A stretch of DNA of 64,000 nt. Source: Oscillospiraceae bacterium (GTDB lineage: Bacteria > Bacillota > Clostridia > Oscillospirales > Oscillospiraceae). The stretch's first letter is position 1. Each line of letters starts with the position of its first letter. A model generated the notes under the pieces. It searched no databases and was not told where the DNA came from. It was given only the letters and a program-made list of their open reading frames with translations. A program made the position numbers and the translations under genes. Shown here piece after piece: positions 52,068-61,129 of this stretch. The DNA lies in contig JAFTVM010000083.1 in NCBI GenBank assembly GCA_017465745.1, positions 37,072 through 101,071 on the forward strand, read 5' to 3'.

Positions 52068-54635
52068 TTACTTCTTCTTGCGGTAGGGGGTATCTGCCAG
52101 AGGCAGGGACTGACGGAACTTGCCGTCCAGGCGGTAGTAGGCGTGTGCGCAGGCGGGAGCGGTGGGGATCATGCACAGCTCGCCGCAGCCCTTTGCACCC
52201 AGGGAGAAGGGCAGCTTGTCCTCTTCCTTGGGCTCGCAGAGGATGACTTCCAGTTCCGGAGCGTCGGTGGCCTTCATGAAGCCGATGGTGCCGAACTTGC
52301 TCTTGGGGATGGAGTCGATGCACTCGAACTTCTCGGTGACGCCGTAGCCGATGCCCATGATCATGCCGCCTTCGATCTGGCCTTCAACGGACTGGATGTT
52401 GACGGGAGTGCCCACGTCGAATGCGGAAACAGCCTTGGTGATCTTGCCTTCCTCATTGAGGATGATGACCTGTGTGCCATAGGAGTAGGAGACATGGCTG
52501 ATGGGATTCTCCTTGATGGCGCCCAAAGGATCGGTCTTGACGGAGTACTCGCCCAGGAATTCCTGACCTTCCAGGTCGGCGATGGTCTTGCCGCCGGCCA
52601 AAGCCAGCTTCAGCTTCTCACCGACACGGCGTGCAGCTTCACCAGTGACGACGGTCTGACGGGAAGCAGTGGAGGTACCGGAGTTGGGGGTACGGACGGT
52701 ATCGGCGTTCTCAAAGACGAACAGAGCGGGATCCAGCTCGGAAACGTGGCAGATCTCCGTCAGGACCATCTGGCCGATGCCCTGACCCATGCAGGAAGCG
52801 GAGGTACGGATGTGGATTTTGCCGTCTTCAACGCTCAGCAGGACACGGCCGATATCCTTCTTGCCCATGCCGGTGCCGGAGTTCTTGAAACCACAGGCGA
52901 TACCAGCATAGGGGTTGGAGTAGTAAATATCCTTAACGGCCTCGATACAGGCCAGCATATTGGTATTGGGGTCTGCGGTCTGACCGTTGGGCAGGACGTC
53001 GCCGGGCTTGATGGCGTTGCGGCGGCGGATCTCCCAGGCGTCGATGCCGACCATTTCAGCCAGCAGGTTGATGTTCATTTCGGTGGCGAAGCAGCTCTGG
53101 CTGACGCCGAAGCCACGGTATGCACCGGAAACAACATTGTTGGTATAGACAGACATGCCGAAGATGTCGATGTTCTGGTAGTTGTAGGGACCTGCGGCAT
53201 GGGTACATGCACGGTGCAGGACAGGACCGCCCAGGGAGGCGTATGCGCCGGTGTCGGCGATGATGACGCCCTTCATACCGGTCAGGATGCCGTTCTCATC
53301 ACAGGCGGTGGTGAACTCCATCTCCATGGGATGGCGCTTGACGTGGTAGTTCAGGGATTCCTGACGGGTGAACTTGACCTTGACGGGGCGCCCCGTATGC
53401 CATGCCATCAGGACAGCGTACTGCTGGACGGACATATCTTCCTTGCCGCCGAAGCCACCGCCCACCAGGGGCGCACGGGCGTGGACCTTCTCAGCGGGAA
53501 TGTCCAGCATGATGGCACATTCTCTCTGGACGTCATAGACGGACTGGCTGGTGGTGTAGACCAGGATGCCGTCGTCGCCCTCAGGCATAGCCACGGCGCA
53601 CTCAGGCTCCATGAAGCCATGCTCCTGCCAGGAGGTCTTGTACTTGCGGGTGACAACGTACTTGGAGTTCCTGATGGCCTCGTCGGCGTTGCCCCGGACC
53701 AGGTTTGCACGGCTCATGATGTTGCCGTCGGGATGCAGCAGAGGTGCATCGCCCTTCAGCGCGTCATAAGGATTGGTGACAGGCTCAAGAACCTCATAGT
53801 CGACCTCCACCAGAGCAGCGATCTCGTCCATCTTCTCCTTGTTCTCGGTGGCAATGACGGCGATGACGTTGCCAACATAGCGGGTGATGTCACCCTCGCC
53901 CATCATAACGTCCCAGTCCAGCTTGATGTGGCCGATCTTGTTGACGGGCACATCGGCCTTGGTCAGGACCTTGACGCAGTCGGGATGGGCCTCAGCCTTG
54001 GTGGTGTCCACTCTGGTGATCAGAGCACGGGGATGCTTGGAATAAACAGGCTTTGCATACAGCATACCCTCAATGCGGATGTCGTCAGCGAAGATACCAG
54101 TGCCGTTGACCTTCTCAGCAGCGTCGATACGCTTGGCATGCTCGTTCATGTGCAGGGTCTTGGGAGCAGCGGGGATTTCTTTCTTCTCACGGAAGAACTC
54201 AGCAGCCATCAGGATGGCGTCCTCGATCTTCTTGTAGCCAGTGCAGCGGCACAGGTTACCCTTGATGGCTTCCTTGACGTCCTTGCGGGTGGGGGTCAGG
54301 TTCACATCCAGCAGGCTCTTGGCGGAGATGATCATGCCGGGGATGCAGAAGCCGCACTGGACAGCGCCAGCTTCAGCGAAGCAGTGCTCATAGATCTTCA
54401 TCTCCTCGGCGGGGATGCCTTCGACGGTCAGGATCTTCTTGCCCTGGAGCTTGCTCAGGGAGGGCACGCAGGCCTTGGTCTTCTTACCGTCGATCAGAAC
54501 GGTGCAGGTGCCGCAGGCGCCCTCGCTGCAGCCGTCCTTGGTGGCGGTCAGGTTCAGGTCGTCCCGGAGGAAGGGCAGCAGCTTTTTGTCATGGTCAGCT
54601 GTGTAGTCCTTGCCGTTAACATTGATGGTATACAT
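52068..54635 (-). CDS. Xanthine dehydrogenase, fused FeS and molybdopterin domains
   Basis: An 855-residue molybdenum hydroxylase; the ATG at 54635 has AAAGGAAG upstream. Two [2Fe-2S] sites are at the N-terminus: C36, C41, C44, C56 (plant-type) and C94, C97, C129, C131 (CGFC, CRC). The molybdopterin part carries GGGFGGKED, GAYRGFGVSQS and a final GAKGCGE holding the active-site glutamate. There is no FAD domain, so electrons must leave by another partner. The fusion resembles selenium-dependent xanthine dehydrogenases of purine-fermenting Clostridia; no XdhC-like maturation gene is nearby. Confidence 0.9.
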   Translation of the reverse strand: MYTINVNGKDYTADHDKKLLPFLRDDLNLTATKDGCSEGACGTCTVLIDGKKTKACVPSLSKLQGKKILTVEGIPAEEMKIYEHCFAEAGAVQCGFCIPGMIISAKSLLDVNLTPTRKDVKEAIKGNLCRCTGYKKIEDAILMAAEFFREKKEIPAAPKTLHMNEHAKRIDAAEKVNGTGIFADDIRIEGMLYAKPVYSKHPRALITRVDTTKAEAHPDCVKVLTKADVPVNKIGHIKLDWDVMMGEGDITRYVGNVIAVIATENKEKMDEIAALVEVDYEVLEPVTNPYDALKGDAPLLHPDGNIMSRANLVRGNADEAIRNSKYVVTRKYKTSWQEHGFMEPECAVAMPEGDDGILVYTTSQSVYDVQRECAIMLDIPAEKVHARAPLVGGGFGGKEDMSVQQYAVLMAWHTGRPVKVKFTRQESLNYHVKRHPMEMEFTTACDENGILTGMKGVIIADTGAYASLGGPVLHRACTHAAGPYNYQNIDIFGMSVYTNNVVSGAYRGFGVSQSCFATEMNINLLAEMVGIDAWEIRRRNAIKPGDVLPNGQTADPNTNMLACIEAVKDIYYSNPYAGIACGFKNSGTGMGKKDIGRVLLSVEDGKIHIRTSASCMGQGIGQMVLTEICHVSELDPALFVFENADTVRTPNSGTSTASRQTVVTGEAARRVGEKLKLALAGGKTIADLEGQEFLGEYSVKTDPLGAIKENPISHVSYSYGTQVIILNEEGKITKAVSAFDVGTPVNIQSVEGQIEGGMIMGIGYGVTEKFECIDSIPKSKFGTIGFMKATDAPELEVILCEPKEEDKLPFSLGAKGCGELCMIPTAPACAHAYYRLDGKFRQSLPLADTPYRKKK

Positions 54636-55006
54636 TTGCAACTTCCTTTCATATTTGGAATGTTTTGCGCAAAATGATGAGGCAGGCAGAATGGGTCCGT
54701 CACCCCACCCTGCCTTGCACTCATTTATTAGGTTACCGCTACCAATATTATAATTCCAAATAAACACATTTGCAAAATGCATAAAAAAGGAACTCGCAGA
54801 ATTGCCGGATCGGTTTTTGTTGAAATGAACTGTGATTAAAATCGAATACCAATAGATCACGGATCACTTTCAAGTAATTTATAATAAATACCGCAGTCGA
54901 ATAATAAATAATTGTCCTACCATGAGCCATCCTCTGCGCCTCAGGACACCCTCGGTATTGATGCAACGATGAAAGATATGGGTTTTGGTGCTTTCTCTAA
55001 GCCTGC
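54636..55006. other. Divergent region between xdh and the uridine phosphorylase gene
   Basis: A 371-bp gap with no gene. It holds the xdh promoter (54747-54775) and an AT-rich stretch (54760-54910). No riboswitch-like structure was recognised. No clear plus-strand promoter was found for the uridine phosphorylase gene. Confidence 0.5.
54747..54775 (-). promoter_or_regulatory. Promoter of xanthine dehydrogenase
   Basis: The -35 TTGCAA (54770-54775) and a perfect -10 TATAAT (54747-54752) have a 17-bp spacer, about 110 bp upstream of the start codon. Confidence 0.72.
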
Positions 55007-55015
55007 ATGCAGGCT
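55000..55015 (+). promoter_or_regulatory. Palindrome centred on the udp start codon
   Basis: AGCCTGCATGCAGGCT, a perfect 16-bp palindrome whose centre is the ATG of the uridine phosphorylase gene. Confidence 0.55.
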
Positions 55016-55777
55016 ACTGAAAAACAGTTCCATATTCATTGCGTCGAAGGGGATGTGGGCAGATATGTTCTGCTGCCCGGCGATCCTGGACGCTGTGAAG
55101 CCATTGCCAGACACTTCGACAATCCTGTTCACTTCGGTATGAATCGAGAGTACAACATCTGGACAGGCTATCTGTTGGGTGAGAAGGTATCTGTCTGCTC
55201 CACCGGTATCGGCGGCCCCTCTGCTTCCATCGCCATGGAAGAGCTGGTGAAGATCGGCGCAGATACCTTCGTTCGTGTGGGCACCTGCGGCGGCATCCAC
55301 CTGGACGTCAAGCCCGGCGACATTGTGGTTGCAACCGGTTCCGTCCGTTATGAACACACCTCCCTGGAGTATGCTCCCATCGAGTATCCTGCAGTCGCCG
55401 ACTTCGATGTGGCGCTTGCTCTGAGAAACGCCAGTGAGGCGCTGGGCTACGACACCCATACCGGCGTCGTCCAGTGCAAGGACGCTTTCTGCGGCCAGCA
55501 CAGCCCCGAGAAGTCCCCTGTTTACTACGAGCTGCTGCAAAAGTGGGAGAGCTGGAAACGTCTGGGTGTCAAGGCCAGTGAGATGGAATCTTCTGCGCTG
55601 TTCGTGGTCGCCAATGCCCTGAACGTCCGCTGCGATTCCTGCTTCCATGTCATCTGGAACCAGGAGCGCGAAAAGGCCGGTCTGTTCATGCCAATGACTG
55701 AGGACACCTCCGGTGCTGTCAAGGTGGGCATCGAGGCAGTCAAGAAGCTGATTATCTCTGACAGGAATCGCAAATAA
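55007..55777 (+). CDS. udp: Uridine phosphorylase
   Basis: A 256-residue nucleoside phosphorylase of the PNP/UDP family, splitting uridine to uracil and ribose-1-phosphate. Visible blocks are [39 protein letters not shown] and [13 protein letters not shown] (purine/uridine-base and ribose site). The frame has a stop at 54998, so the ATG at 55007 is the first possible start; no Shine-Dalgarno sequence precedes it and the ATG sits in the centre of a 16-bp palindrome. The upp gene follows 82 bp downstream, making a uracil salvage unit. Confidence 0.9.
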   Translation: MQATEKQFHIHCVEGDVGRYVLLPGDPGRCEAIARHFDNPVHFGMNREYNIWTGYLLGEKVSVCSTGIGGPSASIAMEELVKIGADTFVRVGTCGGIHLDVKPGDIVVATGSVRYEHTSLEYAPIEYPAVADFDVALALRNASEALGYDTHTGVVQCKDAFCGQHSPEKSPVYYELLQKWESWKRLGVKASEMESSALFVVANALNVRCDSCFHVIWNQEREKAGLFMPMTEDTSGAVKVGIEAVKKLIISDRNRK

Positions 55778-55859
55778 ATCTGTAAGTCAGCAGCCGGTTG
55801 GATTATCCCCGGATCCAACCGGCTACTCGTGCGTTTATTATCAAGGAGGAAAATAACCG

Positions 55860-56489
55860 ATGTCCAATATTTTCGTTGTGGATCATCCGCTGATCCAACA
55901 CAAGCTGTCCATTCTGAGAAACAAGGAAACCACCGTCAAGGAATTCCGCGAACTGGTGGGCGAGATCTCTGCGCTGATGTTCTATGAGGCATCCCGGAAC
56001 CTTCCCACCCAGGATATTGATGTGGAAACTCCTCTGGCTATTGCCCACTGCAAGCAGCTGGCCGGTAAGAAGCTGGCTATCGTTCCCATTCTCCGCGCCG
56101 GTCTTGGCATGGTGGATACCATTGTTTCTCTGCTCCCCTCCGCAAAGATCGGCCACATCGGTTTGTATCGCGATCCTGAAACCCATAAGCCCGTGGAATA
56201 CTTCTGCAAACTGCCTGATGATATCGGCAACCGCCGTGTATTCGTGGTGGATCCCATGCTGGCCACCGGCGGCAGTGCCATCGCCGCACTGGACGCCCTG
56301 AAGAGCCATGGCTGCCGTCACATCACCATGATGAACATCCTGGGCTGTCCCGAAGGTGTGGCCGCTGTGCAGGCCGCCCATCCCGATGTGGATCTGTATT
56401 TGGCCTGCATCGACGAAAAGCTGAACGAGCACGCCTATATTCTCCCCGGTCTGGGAGACGCAGGTGACCGGATCTTCGGCACCAAGTAA
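55860..56489 (+). CDS. upp: Uracil phosphoribosyltransferase
   Basis: A 209-residue enzyme making UMP from uracil and PRPP. The RAGLGM block (79-84), the PRPP loop [11 protein letters not shown] (130-140) and the uracil-binding [11 protein letters not shown] end are intact. AAGGAGG precedes the ATG. It is coupled with udp upstream, so uridine can be recycled through uracil. The DUF1097 gene follows 10 bp later. Confidence 0.97.
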   Translation: MSNIFVVDHPLIQHKLSILRNKETTVKEFRELVGEISALMFYEASRNLPTQDIDVETPLAIAHCKQLAGKKLAIVPILRAGLGMVDTIVSLLPSAKIGHIGLYRDPETHKPVEYFCKLPDDIGNRRVFVVDPMLATGGSAIAALDALKSHGCRHITMMNILGCPEGVAAVQAAHPDVDLYLACIDEKLNEHAYILPGLGDAGDRIFGTK

Positions 56490-56499
56490 GGAGACCGGC

Positions 56500-56964
56500 A
56501 TGAAGAAAATGAGTCCTCTGCTGGCTTTGAGCATTTCCACTGCCGTTTTCTGCGGTATCTGGGCTGCGCTGGCCCCTCTGGCCGGCCTGATCGGCTGGGC
56601 CGGATTTGCCGGATGCACCACCTATTTTTCCTGCGGTAAACACGGGATTGCAGGGCTGAAAAAGACAATTTTTCCGAATCTTGCAGGTGTGCTGTGCGGT
56701 ATGAGCATCATTGCACTCAGCAATCTTGTACCTGCCCTGGGCGATTGGGGCATCTGGTGTGGCGTCATTACTTTTGTGATGTGTATCATCGCCCGCTTTG
56801 GCTTGTTTGATTTCTGTCCCGGAACCTTTATGGGCTGCTTCTGTACTTTTGCCGCAAACGGCGATTGGAAGACGCTGGTTCCTTCGCTTCTGATTGGCGC
56901 CATTTTAGGTCTGGCGTGTGACTGTGGCGGAGTGCTATTGAGAAAAAAGGTCAATAAGGACTAA
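56500..56964 (+). CDS. DUF1097 family membrane protein
   Basis: A 154-residue membrane protein; the ATG at 56500 has AAGGAG overlapping the upp stop. About five hydrophobic segments are seen, with GWAGFAGCTTYFSCG and PGTFMGCFCTFA as family-like blocks. The family (YcdZ-like) has no settled function. Its place after udp and upp suggests a role in nucleobase transport, by context only. Confidence 0.75.
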   Translation: MKKMSPLLALSISTAVFCGIWAALAPLAGLIGWAGFAGCTTYFSCGKHGIAGLKKTIFPNLAGVLCGMSIIALSNLVPALGDWGIWCGVITFVMCIIARFGLFDFCPGTFMGCFCTFAANGDWKTLVPSLLIGAILGLACDCGGVLLRKKVNKD

Positions 56965-57034
56965 TGCATTTCGGTGATTTGCAATACGCCTTGGCGGCAT
57001 ACCGTATTTTACTTTATCCAGCCAATTGCAGTAC

Positions 57035-57076
57035 AAAAAGGTCGGCATGGAACCCTGAATGGGAACCATGCCGGCC
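57035..57076 (-). terminator. Terminator of the dpp operon
   Basis: An 11-bp outer stem (57040-57050 with 57066-57076, one G-U pair) followed on the minus strand by TTTTTG; the other flank (CTCTTTC) is also pyrimidine-rich. Confidence 0.85.
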
Positions 57077-57085
57077 TCTTTCAAT

Positions 57086-57301
57086 TTACAACTCTCTGTG
57101 GATAATAAGATAACACGGTTTGGAAGCATCCTTCTCCACCGATTCATATTCCCGACGATAATAGTTTAGGCGGGCTTCTTCATCATTGATCCGGTGACCA
57201 CCGCCAACTTCATATTGATAGATCAGCTTCACCGGTCTGTGGGCTGCATCCTGGGATAACGCTATGCGCGCTCCCGTAGGATTTCCTCCTGTTTTTTTCA
57301 T
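57086..57301 (-). CDS. Small protein of unknown function at the end of the dpp operon
   Basis: A 71-residue frame whose ATG overlaps the permease stop (ATG at 57301-57299, TGA at 57303-57301). The sequence is polar and basic with a YEVGGGHRINDEEARLNYY block and ends in CYLIIHREL. No motif recognised. It ends 10 bp before the terminator. The overlap and position support a real gene, but codon evidence is limited. Confidence 0.5.
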   Translation of the reverse strand: MKKTGGNPTGARIALSQDAAHRPVKLIYQYEVGGGHRINDEEARLNYYRREYESVEKDASKPCYLIIHREL

Positions 57302-58188
57302 CACAGATTGCGTTCCTTCCGATTGGCGATTTTGCGAAGGTAATTGCCAATGTTCGTCAGGCACATCAGCAGTGCCACCAGGAATGCACCGGGAATCAGG
57401 ATGATCCACCAGCTGCCCGTCAGCAGGGCTTTTTCCGACAGGCTGAGCATACTACCCCAGGAGATGATCTCAAGCCCCAGGCCCATACCCATAAAACTCA
57501 GGGCTGACTCAGCACCGATGGCCCCCCGGACATTCATGACCACCATGAACATGATGGAGGCAATAAAGTTGGGAGCCAAGTGCTTGCCTAAGATGTGGAA
57601 GAATCTGCCGCCCATGCACTTCGATGCCACCACATACTCGCTGTTTCGGATCTGCCGAACCTCCGTTCGGATCACCTTGGCGATGCTTGCCCAGCTTGTG
57701 ACGCCGATGACGATGGACAGGGAGATCACATTCGCTTCGCCCAGGCTCGCCTGTAAAAACAGAACGATCAGCAGGCTGGGAACGCTCAGAAAAATCTCCG
57801 TGAAGCGCATCATCAGCGTATCCAGCCATGCCGGAGCGACGCCGCTGACGGAGCCGTAGATGAGCGCAATGACAGTGGAAATCACCGTTGCCAGAAAACC
57901 GATGGCAATGGATATTCTGCCGCCGTACCAGATGCCGGAGAAAATATCACGGCCCAGGGTATCCGTACCAAAGAGGAATTCCGCGTTGGGAGCCACATTG
58001 TAATTCTTCAGATCAAGGTAAGTGGGATCTTTGGTCATCAGCACCTCTGCAAACAGGCAGCAAAGAACGATAATTACCATGAGAGTCACCGAAATCCAGG
58101 GAAAGTCGGTGCGGCGCTTCTGCTTCTTCATAGGTGCAGCCGGTTCAGGGCGGATGCCGACCTGGGTAAACAGTTCTTTTTCTGTCAT
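57301..58188 (-). CDS. Dipeptide-type ABC transporter permease (C subunit)
   Basis: A 295-residue permease with an N-terminal cytoplasmic stretch, six membrane segments and the DppC blocks LFGTDTLGRDIFSGIWYGGRISI and EAA loop RNSEYVVASKCMGGRFFHILGKHLAP. It overlaps the B subunit by 4 bp. It is part of the second peptide-type importer in the window. Confidence 0.93.
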   Translation of the reverse strand: MTEKELFTQVGIRPEPAAPMKKQKRRTDFPWISVTLMVIIVLCCLFAEVLMTKDPTYLDLKNYNVAPNAEFLFGTDTLGRDIFSGIWYGGRISIAIGFLATVISTVIALIYGSVSGVAPAWLDTLMMRFTEIFLSVPSLLIVLFLQASLGEANVISLSIVIGVTSWASIAKVIRTEVRQIRNSEYVVASKCMGGRFFHILGKHLAPNFIASIMFMVVMNVRGAIGAESALSFMGMGLGLEIISWGSMLSLSEKALLTGSWWIILIPGAFLVALLMCLTNIGNYLRKIANRKERNL

Positions 58189-59171
58189 TCCCTGACCACC
58201 TCACTTGCTTTGATTCTGGGATCGATTTTTTCGTTGATGATCTGGCCGATCAGATTGCAGAAGATGACGAGGATGCCCGTCATCATGCAAAGCACCATCA
58301 GAAGGTTATAGTCATGGTACTGGGCGCTTTCAAAGGACAGTGTTCCGATGCCGGGATAGCTGAACACCTTCTCCACGATGTAGGTTCCGCCCAGCACATG
58401 AGGGACGGAAATGGCCATAATACTGATGTAAGAGGGCAAAATGTTGCGCAGACAATGCTTGAACATGATCTCTTTCTTGGAAAGTCCCTTGGATTTGCCC
58501 AACAGCACATAGTCGGCTCTGGTTTCCTCCAGCAGCTTGTTGCGGATCATGTAGGCATAGTACCAAAGGTGCTGCAATACCACGATGGTCATGGGCAGGA
58601 TCAGATGTTCCACGCGGTTGAGCATGTCATGCTTATGCCCCACATCGTAGGCACCACTGCTGGGCAGCACGCGGAGCATCACCGCAAATACGAGGATCAG
58701 CACCAGCGACAGCCAGAATTCCGGGATGCAGCTGAGAAGGGTGCCGCCCTTGCACAGCAGCCTGTCCGGCCATTGATCCTCGTACCATGCGCAGAGGATT
58801 CCCAGCCCCAAGGCACCTATAAAGGTCAGGATGAAGCCGATACCACCCAAAACGAGGGTGTTACCGATCCGGCTCCCGATGACCTCCATCACATCCTGCT
58901 TGTACTTATAGGAGATGCCGAAGTCACCCTTGGCAGCGTTTTCCAGCCACCGTACATACTGGACATGGATGGGATCGTTGAGGCCCAGTTTTTCCCGGGC
59001 GGCCTCCTTTTCTGCCACGGACATTTTCTCCGTGCGTTCTCCGTAGTAGCTCATCAGCGGATCGCCGGGAGCCAGCCGGGAGATATAGAATACCGCAACA
59101 GAGAGGACGAAGACGCTGGCAAGAAAGATCAGCACCTTCTTGCCGTAATACACGAAAGGATTGCCTTTCAT
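58185..59171 (-). CDS. Dipeptide-type ABC transporter permease (B subunit)
   Basis: A 328-residue permease with the DppB pattern: an N-terminal helix (about 12-32), SRLAPGDPL, LGLNDPIHVQYVRWLENAAKGDFGISY, and EAA loop LLGKSKGLSKKEIMFKHCLRNIL. It overlaps the F ATPase by 4 bp (ATGA). Confidence 0.93.
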   Translation of the reverse strand: MKGNPFVYYGKKVLIFLASVFVLSVAVFYISRLAPGDPLMSYYGERTEKMSVAEKEAAREKLGLNDPIHVQYVRWLENAAKGDFGISYKYKQDVMEVIGSRIGNTLVLGGIGFILTFIGALGLGILCAWYEDQWPDRLLCKGGTLLSCIPEFWLSLVLILVFAVMLRVLPSSGAYDVGHKHDMLNRVEHLILPMTIVVLQHLWYYAYMIRNKLLEETRADYVLLGKSKGLSKKEIMFKHCLRNILPSYISIMAISVPHVLGGTYIVEKVFSYPGIGTLSFESAQYHDYNLLMVLCMMTGILVIFCNLIGQIINEKIDPRIKASEVVRE

Positions 59172-60067
59172 TGCGCATCCTCCTTCCGCAGCACGAAATG
59201 GCCGGGCGCAACCTCTTTCAGCACGCCTTCCCGGTCGAAGTCCAGCTCATCAAAATCCATTCGTTTCCGATTGCGTTCTGCGATGGGATCTGGGATGGGA
59301 ATAGCGGACAGCAGTGCCTGGGTATAGGGATGCCGGGGGTTCGCAAAGAGTTCTGCCGTGGGAGCCATCTCCACCAGCTTGCCGTGATACATGACACCGA
59401 CCCGGTCACAGAGGTATTCCACCATGGATAGGTCATGGGCAATGAACAAGATGGAGCAGCCGTGATCCTGGTTGCAGTGCTTGAACAGATTGATAATTTG
59501 AGCCTGAATGGACACATCCAGAGATGCAATGGGCTCGTCGGCTACCAGCAGCTCCGGTTCCATAGAGAGCGCACGGGCTATGGCCACACGCTGCCGCTGA
59601 CCGCCGGAAAGCTCGCTGGGGTACTTGTCCAGGCAGCTTGCATCCATACCTACATAGCTCAGTTGGAACTCTGCTTCTGCCCGGAGCGTTCCTCTGGGTG
59701 GCTTGATGCGGTGGATATACATGGGTTCTGCGATAATGTCTGCCACCTTCATGCGCCCGTTCAGACTGGAGGTGGAATCCTGAAAGATGATCTGGCGATT
59801 GGCTTCCAGCACCTTATGGTGTTTCTTGAATTCCGCCCTATCACAGATATTGATGCCGTTATAGAGGATTTTGCCTGCGGTGGGCTTGTAGACGTTCATA
59901 ATACACCGGGCAACGGTGGATTTACCGGACCCGGATTCACCCACCAAACCGAAGATCTCGCCCTTTTTCATTTGAAAGGAAACATCGTCCACAGCCTTAA
60001 TGACGGCATGTTTGCTCGGCTTAAACACATGGGAAAGATGCTGAACATCAAGGAGAATTTCAGACAT
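59168..60067 (-). CDS. Dipeptide-type ABC transporter ATP-binding protein (F subunit)
   Basis: A 299-residue ATPase; the ATG at 60067 has GGAGGG and overlaps the D gene by 8 bp. Walker A GESGSGKS is at 43-50, then the signature LSGGQRQR and Walker B LLVADEPIASLD (I in place of T). The short C-terminus lacks the usual cysteine-rich tail. Confidence 0.92.
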   Translation of the reverse strand: MSEILLDVQHLSHVFKPSKHAVIKAVDDVSFQMKKGEIFGLVGESGSGKSTVARCIMNVYKPTAGKILYNGINICDRAEFKKHHKVLEANRQIIFQDSTSSLNGRMKVADIIAEPMYIHRIKPPRGTLRAEAEFQLSYVGMDASCLDKYPSELSGGQRQRVAIARALSMEPELLVADEPIASLDVSIQAQIINLFKHCNQDHGCSILFIAHDLSMVEYLCDRVGVMYHGKLVEMAPTAELFANPRHPYTQALLSAIPIPDPIAERNRKRMDFDELDFDREGVLKEVAPGHFVLRKEDAQ

Positions 60068-61073
60068 TGGCTTTCCCTCCAATCGGCGGTGTGATCTTCG
60101 GCGCTCTGGGGTCCAGGAGCCAGGTTGCCGCATAGTGGGTATCGGTGATTTGAAACATGGGCGGCTGTTCGTGGTAGTCGATCTCCAGCGCATACTCATT
60201 CCGGCAGGCAAAAGCATCCCCCACAGGGGGATCGATCAGCGTCGGCGGCATTCCTGGGATGGTTTTCAGTTCTGCCTTACCCTTATTCAGCGCAGGCAGG
60301 GACTGCATCAGGCCCCAGGTGTAGGGATGCCGGGGATCGTAGTAAATCTCCTCGGCGGTGCCGATCTCCACGATCTTTCCTGCGTACATGATGGCGACCC
60401 GGTCAGCGGCTCTTGCCACCACGCCAAGGTCGTGGGAAACCAGAATGGTAGCTGTCCCCAGTTTCACCTGGATCTCCTTCAGCAAGTCCAGGATCTGTGC
60501 CTGGATGGTCACATCCAGAGCGGTGGTAGGCTCGTCCGCCAGCAGGATCTTGGGGTTGGCTGCCAATGCGATGGCCATAACACTTCTCTGCCGCATACCA
60601 CCGGAGAAATTATAAGGATACAGTTTGTACCGCTCATGGGGCTGCCGGATGCCTACCAGCTCCATCAGTTCAATAACACGGTTGTAGACTTCCTCTTTGG
60701 GGAGTTTGGGTTTATGGACAAGGATGGCTTCCGCGATCTGCTTGCCAATGGGGATGGTGGGGTTCAGTGCCGTCATAGGATCTTGGAAAATCATAGAGAA
60801 CAGCTTGCCCCGGAGCTTCTGCATATCCTTATCGGAATAATTCGTAATGTCCACGCCGTTTGCGATGATCTTACCGCCCTCGATTTTTGCAGACTTGGGC
60901 AGCAGCTTCATGATGGACTTGCAGAGCATACTCTTTCCGCAGCCGCTCTCACCCACGATGGCCAGCACTTCGCCGGGGTGCAACTCAAAGCTCACATCCC
61001 GGACAGCCTGCACCTTTCCTGCCGGAGATTGGATTCCTACGGAAAGGTGTTCAATTTTCATTAATTCATCCAT
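60060..61073 (-). CDS. Dipeptide-type ABC transporter ATP-binding protein (D subunit)
   Basis: A 337-residue ATPase with Walker A GESGCGKS (41-48), signature FSGGMRQR, Walker [13 protein letters not shown] and a C-terminal DppD tail ([21 protein letters not shown]). It is the second gene of the operon, separated from the binding-protein gene by a hairpin. Confidence 0.93.
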   Translation of the reverse strand: MDELMKIEHLSVGIQSPAGKVQAVRDVSFELHPGEVLAIVGESGCGKSMLCKSIMKLLPKSAKIEGGKIIANGVDITNYSDKDMQKLRGKLFSMIFQDPMTALNPTIPIGKQIAEAILVHKPKLPKEEVYNRVIELMELVGIRQPHERYKLYPYNFSGGMRQRSVMAIALAANPKILLADEPTTALDVTIQAQILDLLKEIQVKLGTATILVSHDLGVVARAADRVAIMYAGKIVEIGTAEEIYYDPRHPYTWGLMQSLPALNKGKAELKTIPGMPPTLIDPPVGDAFACRNEYALEIDYHEQPPMFQITDTHYAATWLLDPRAPKITPPIGGKANV

Positions 61074-61099
61074 ATTGGTTATTCCTGTCTTTATGGCAA

Positions 61100-61125
61100 A
61101 TAAGGGGCTGATTTCAGCCCCTTAT
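61100..61125 (-). terminator. Attenuator hairpin between binding-protein and ATPase genes
   Basis: A perfect 11-bp stem (61100-61110 with 61115-61125) with a 4-nt loop and only TTTGCC after it. It may partly terminate transcription or protect the upstream mRNA, giving more binding protein than transporter. Confidence 0.65.
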
Positions 61126-61129
61126 TATA

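Noticed and set aside
51396-54677. A 1093-residue plus-strand open frame opposite xanthine dehydrogenase and the LysR gene
   Set aside because: It spans two unrelated genes and a terminator and has no recognisable domain; it is a shadow of the GC-rich coding strand.
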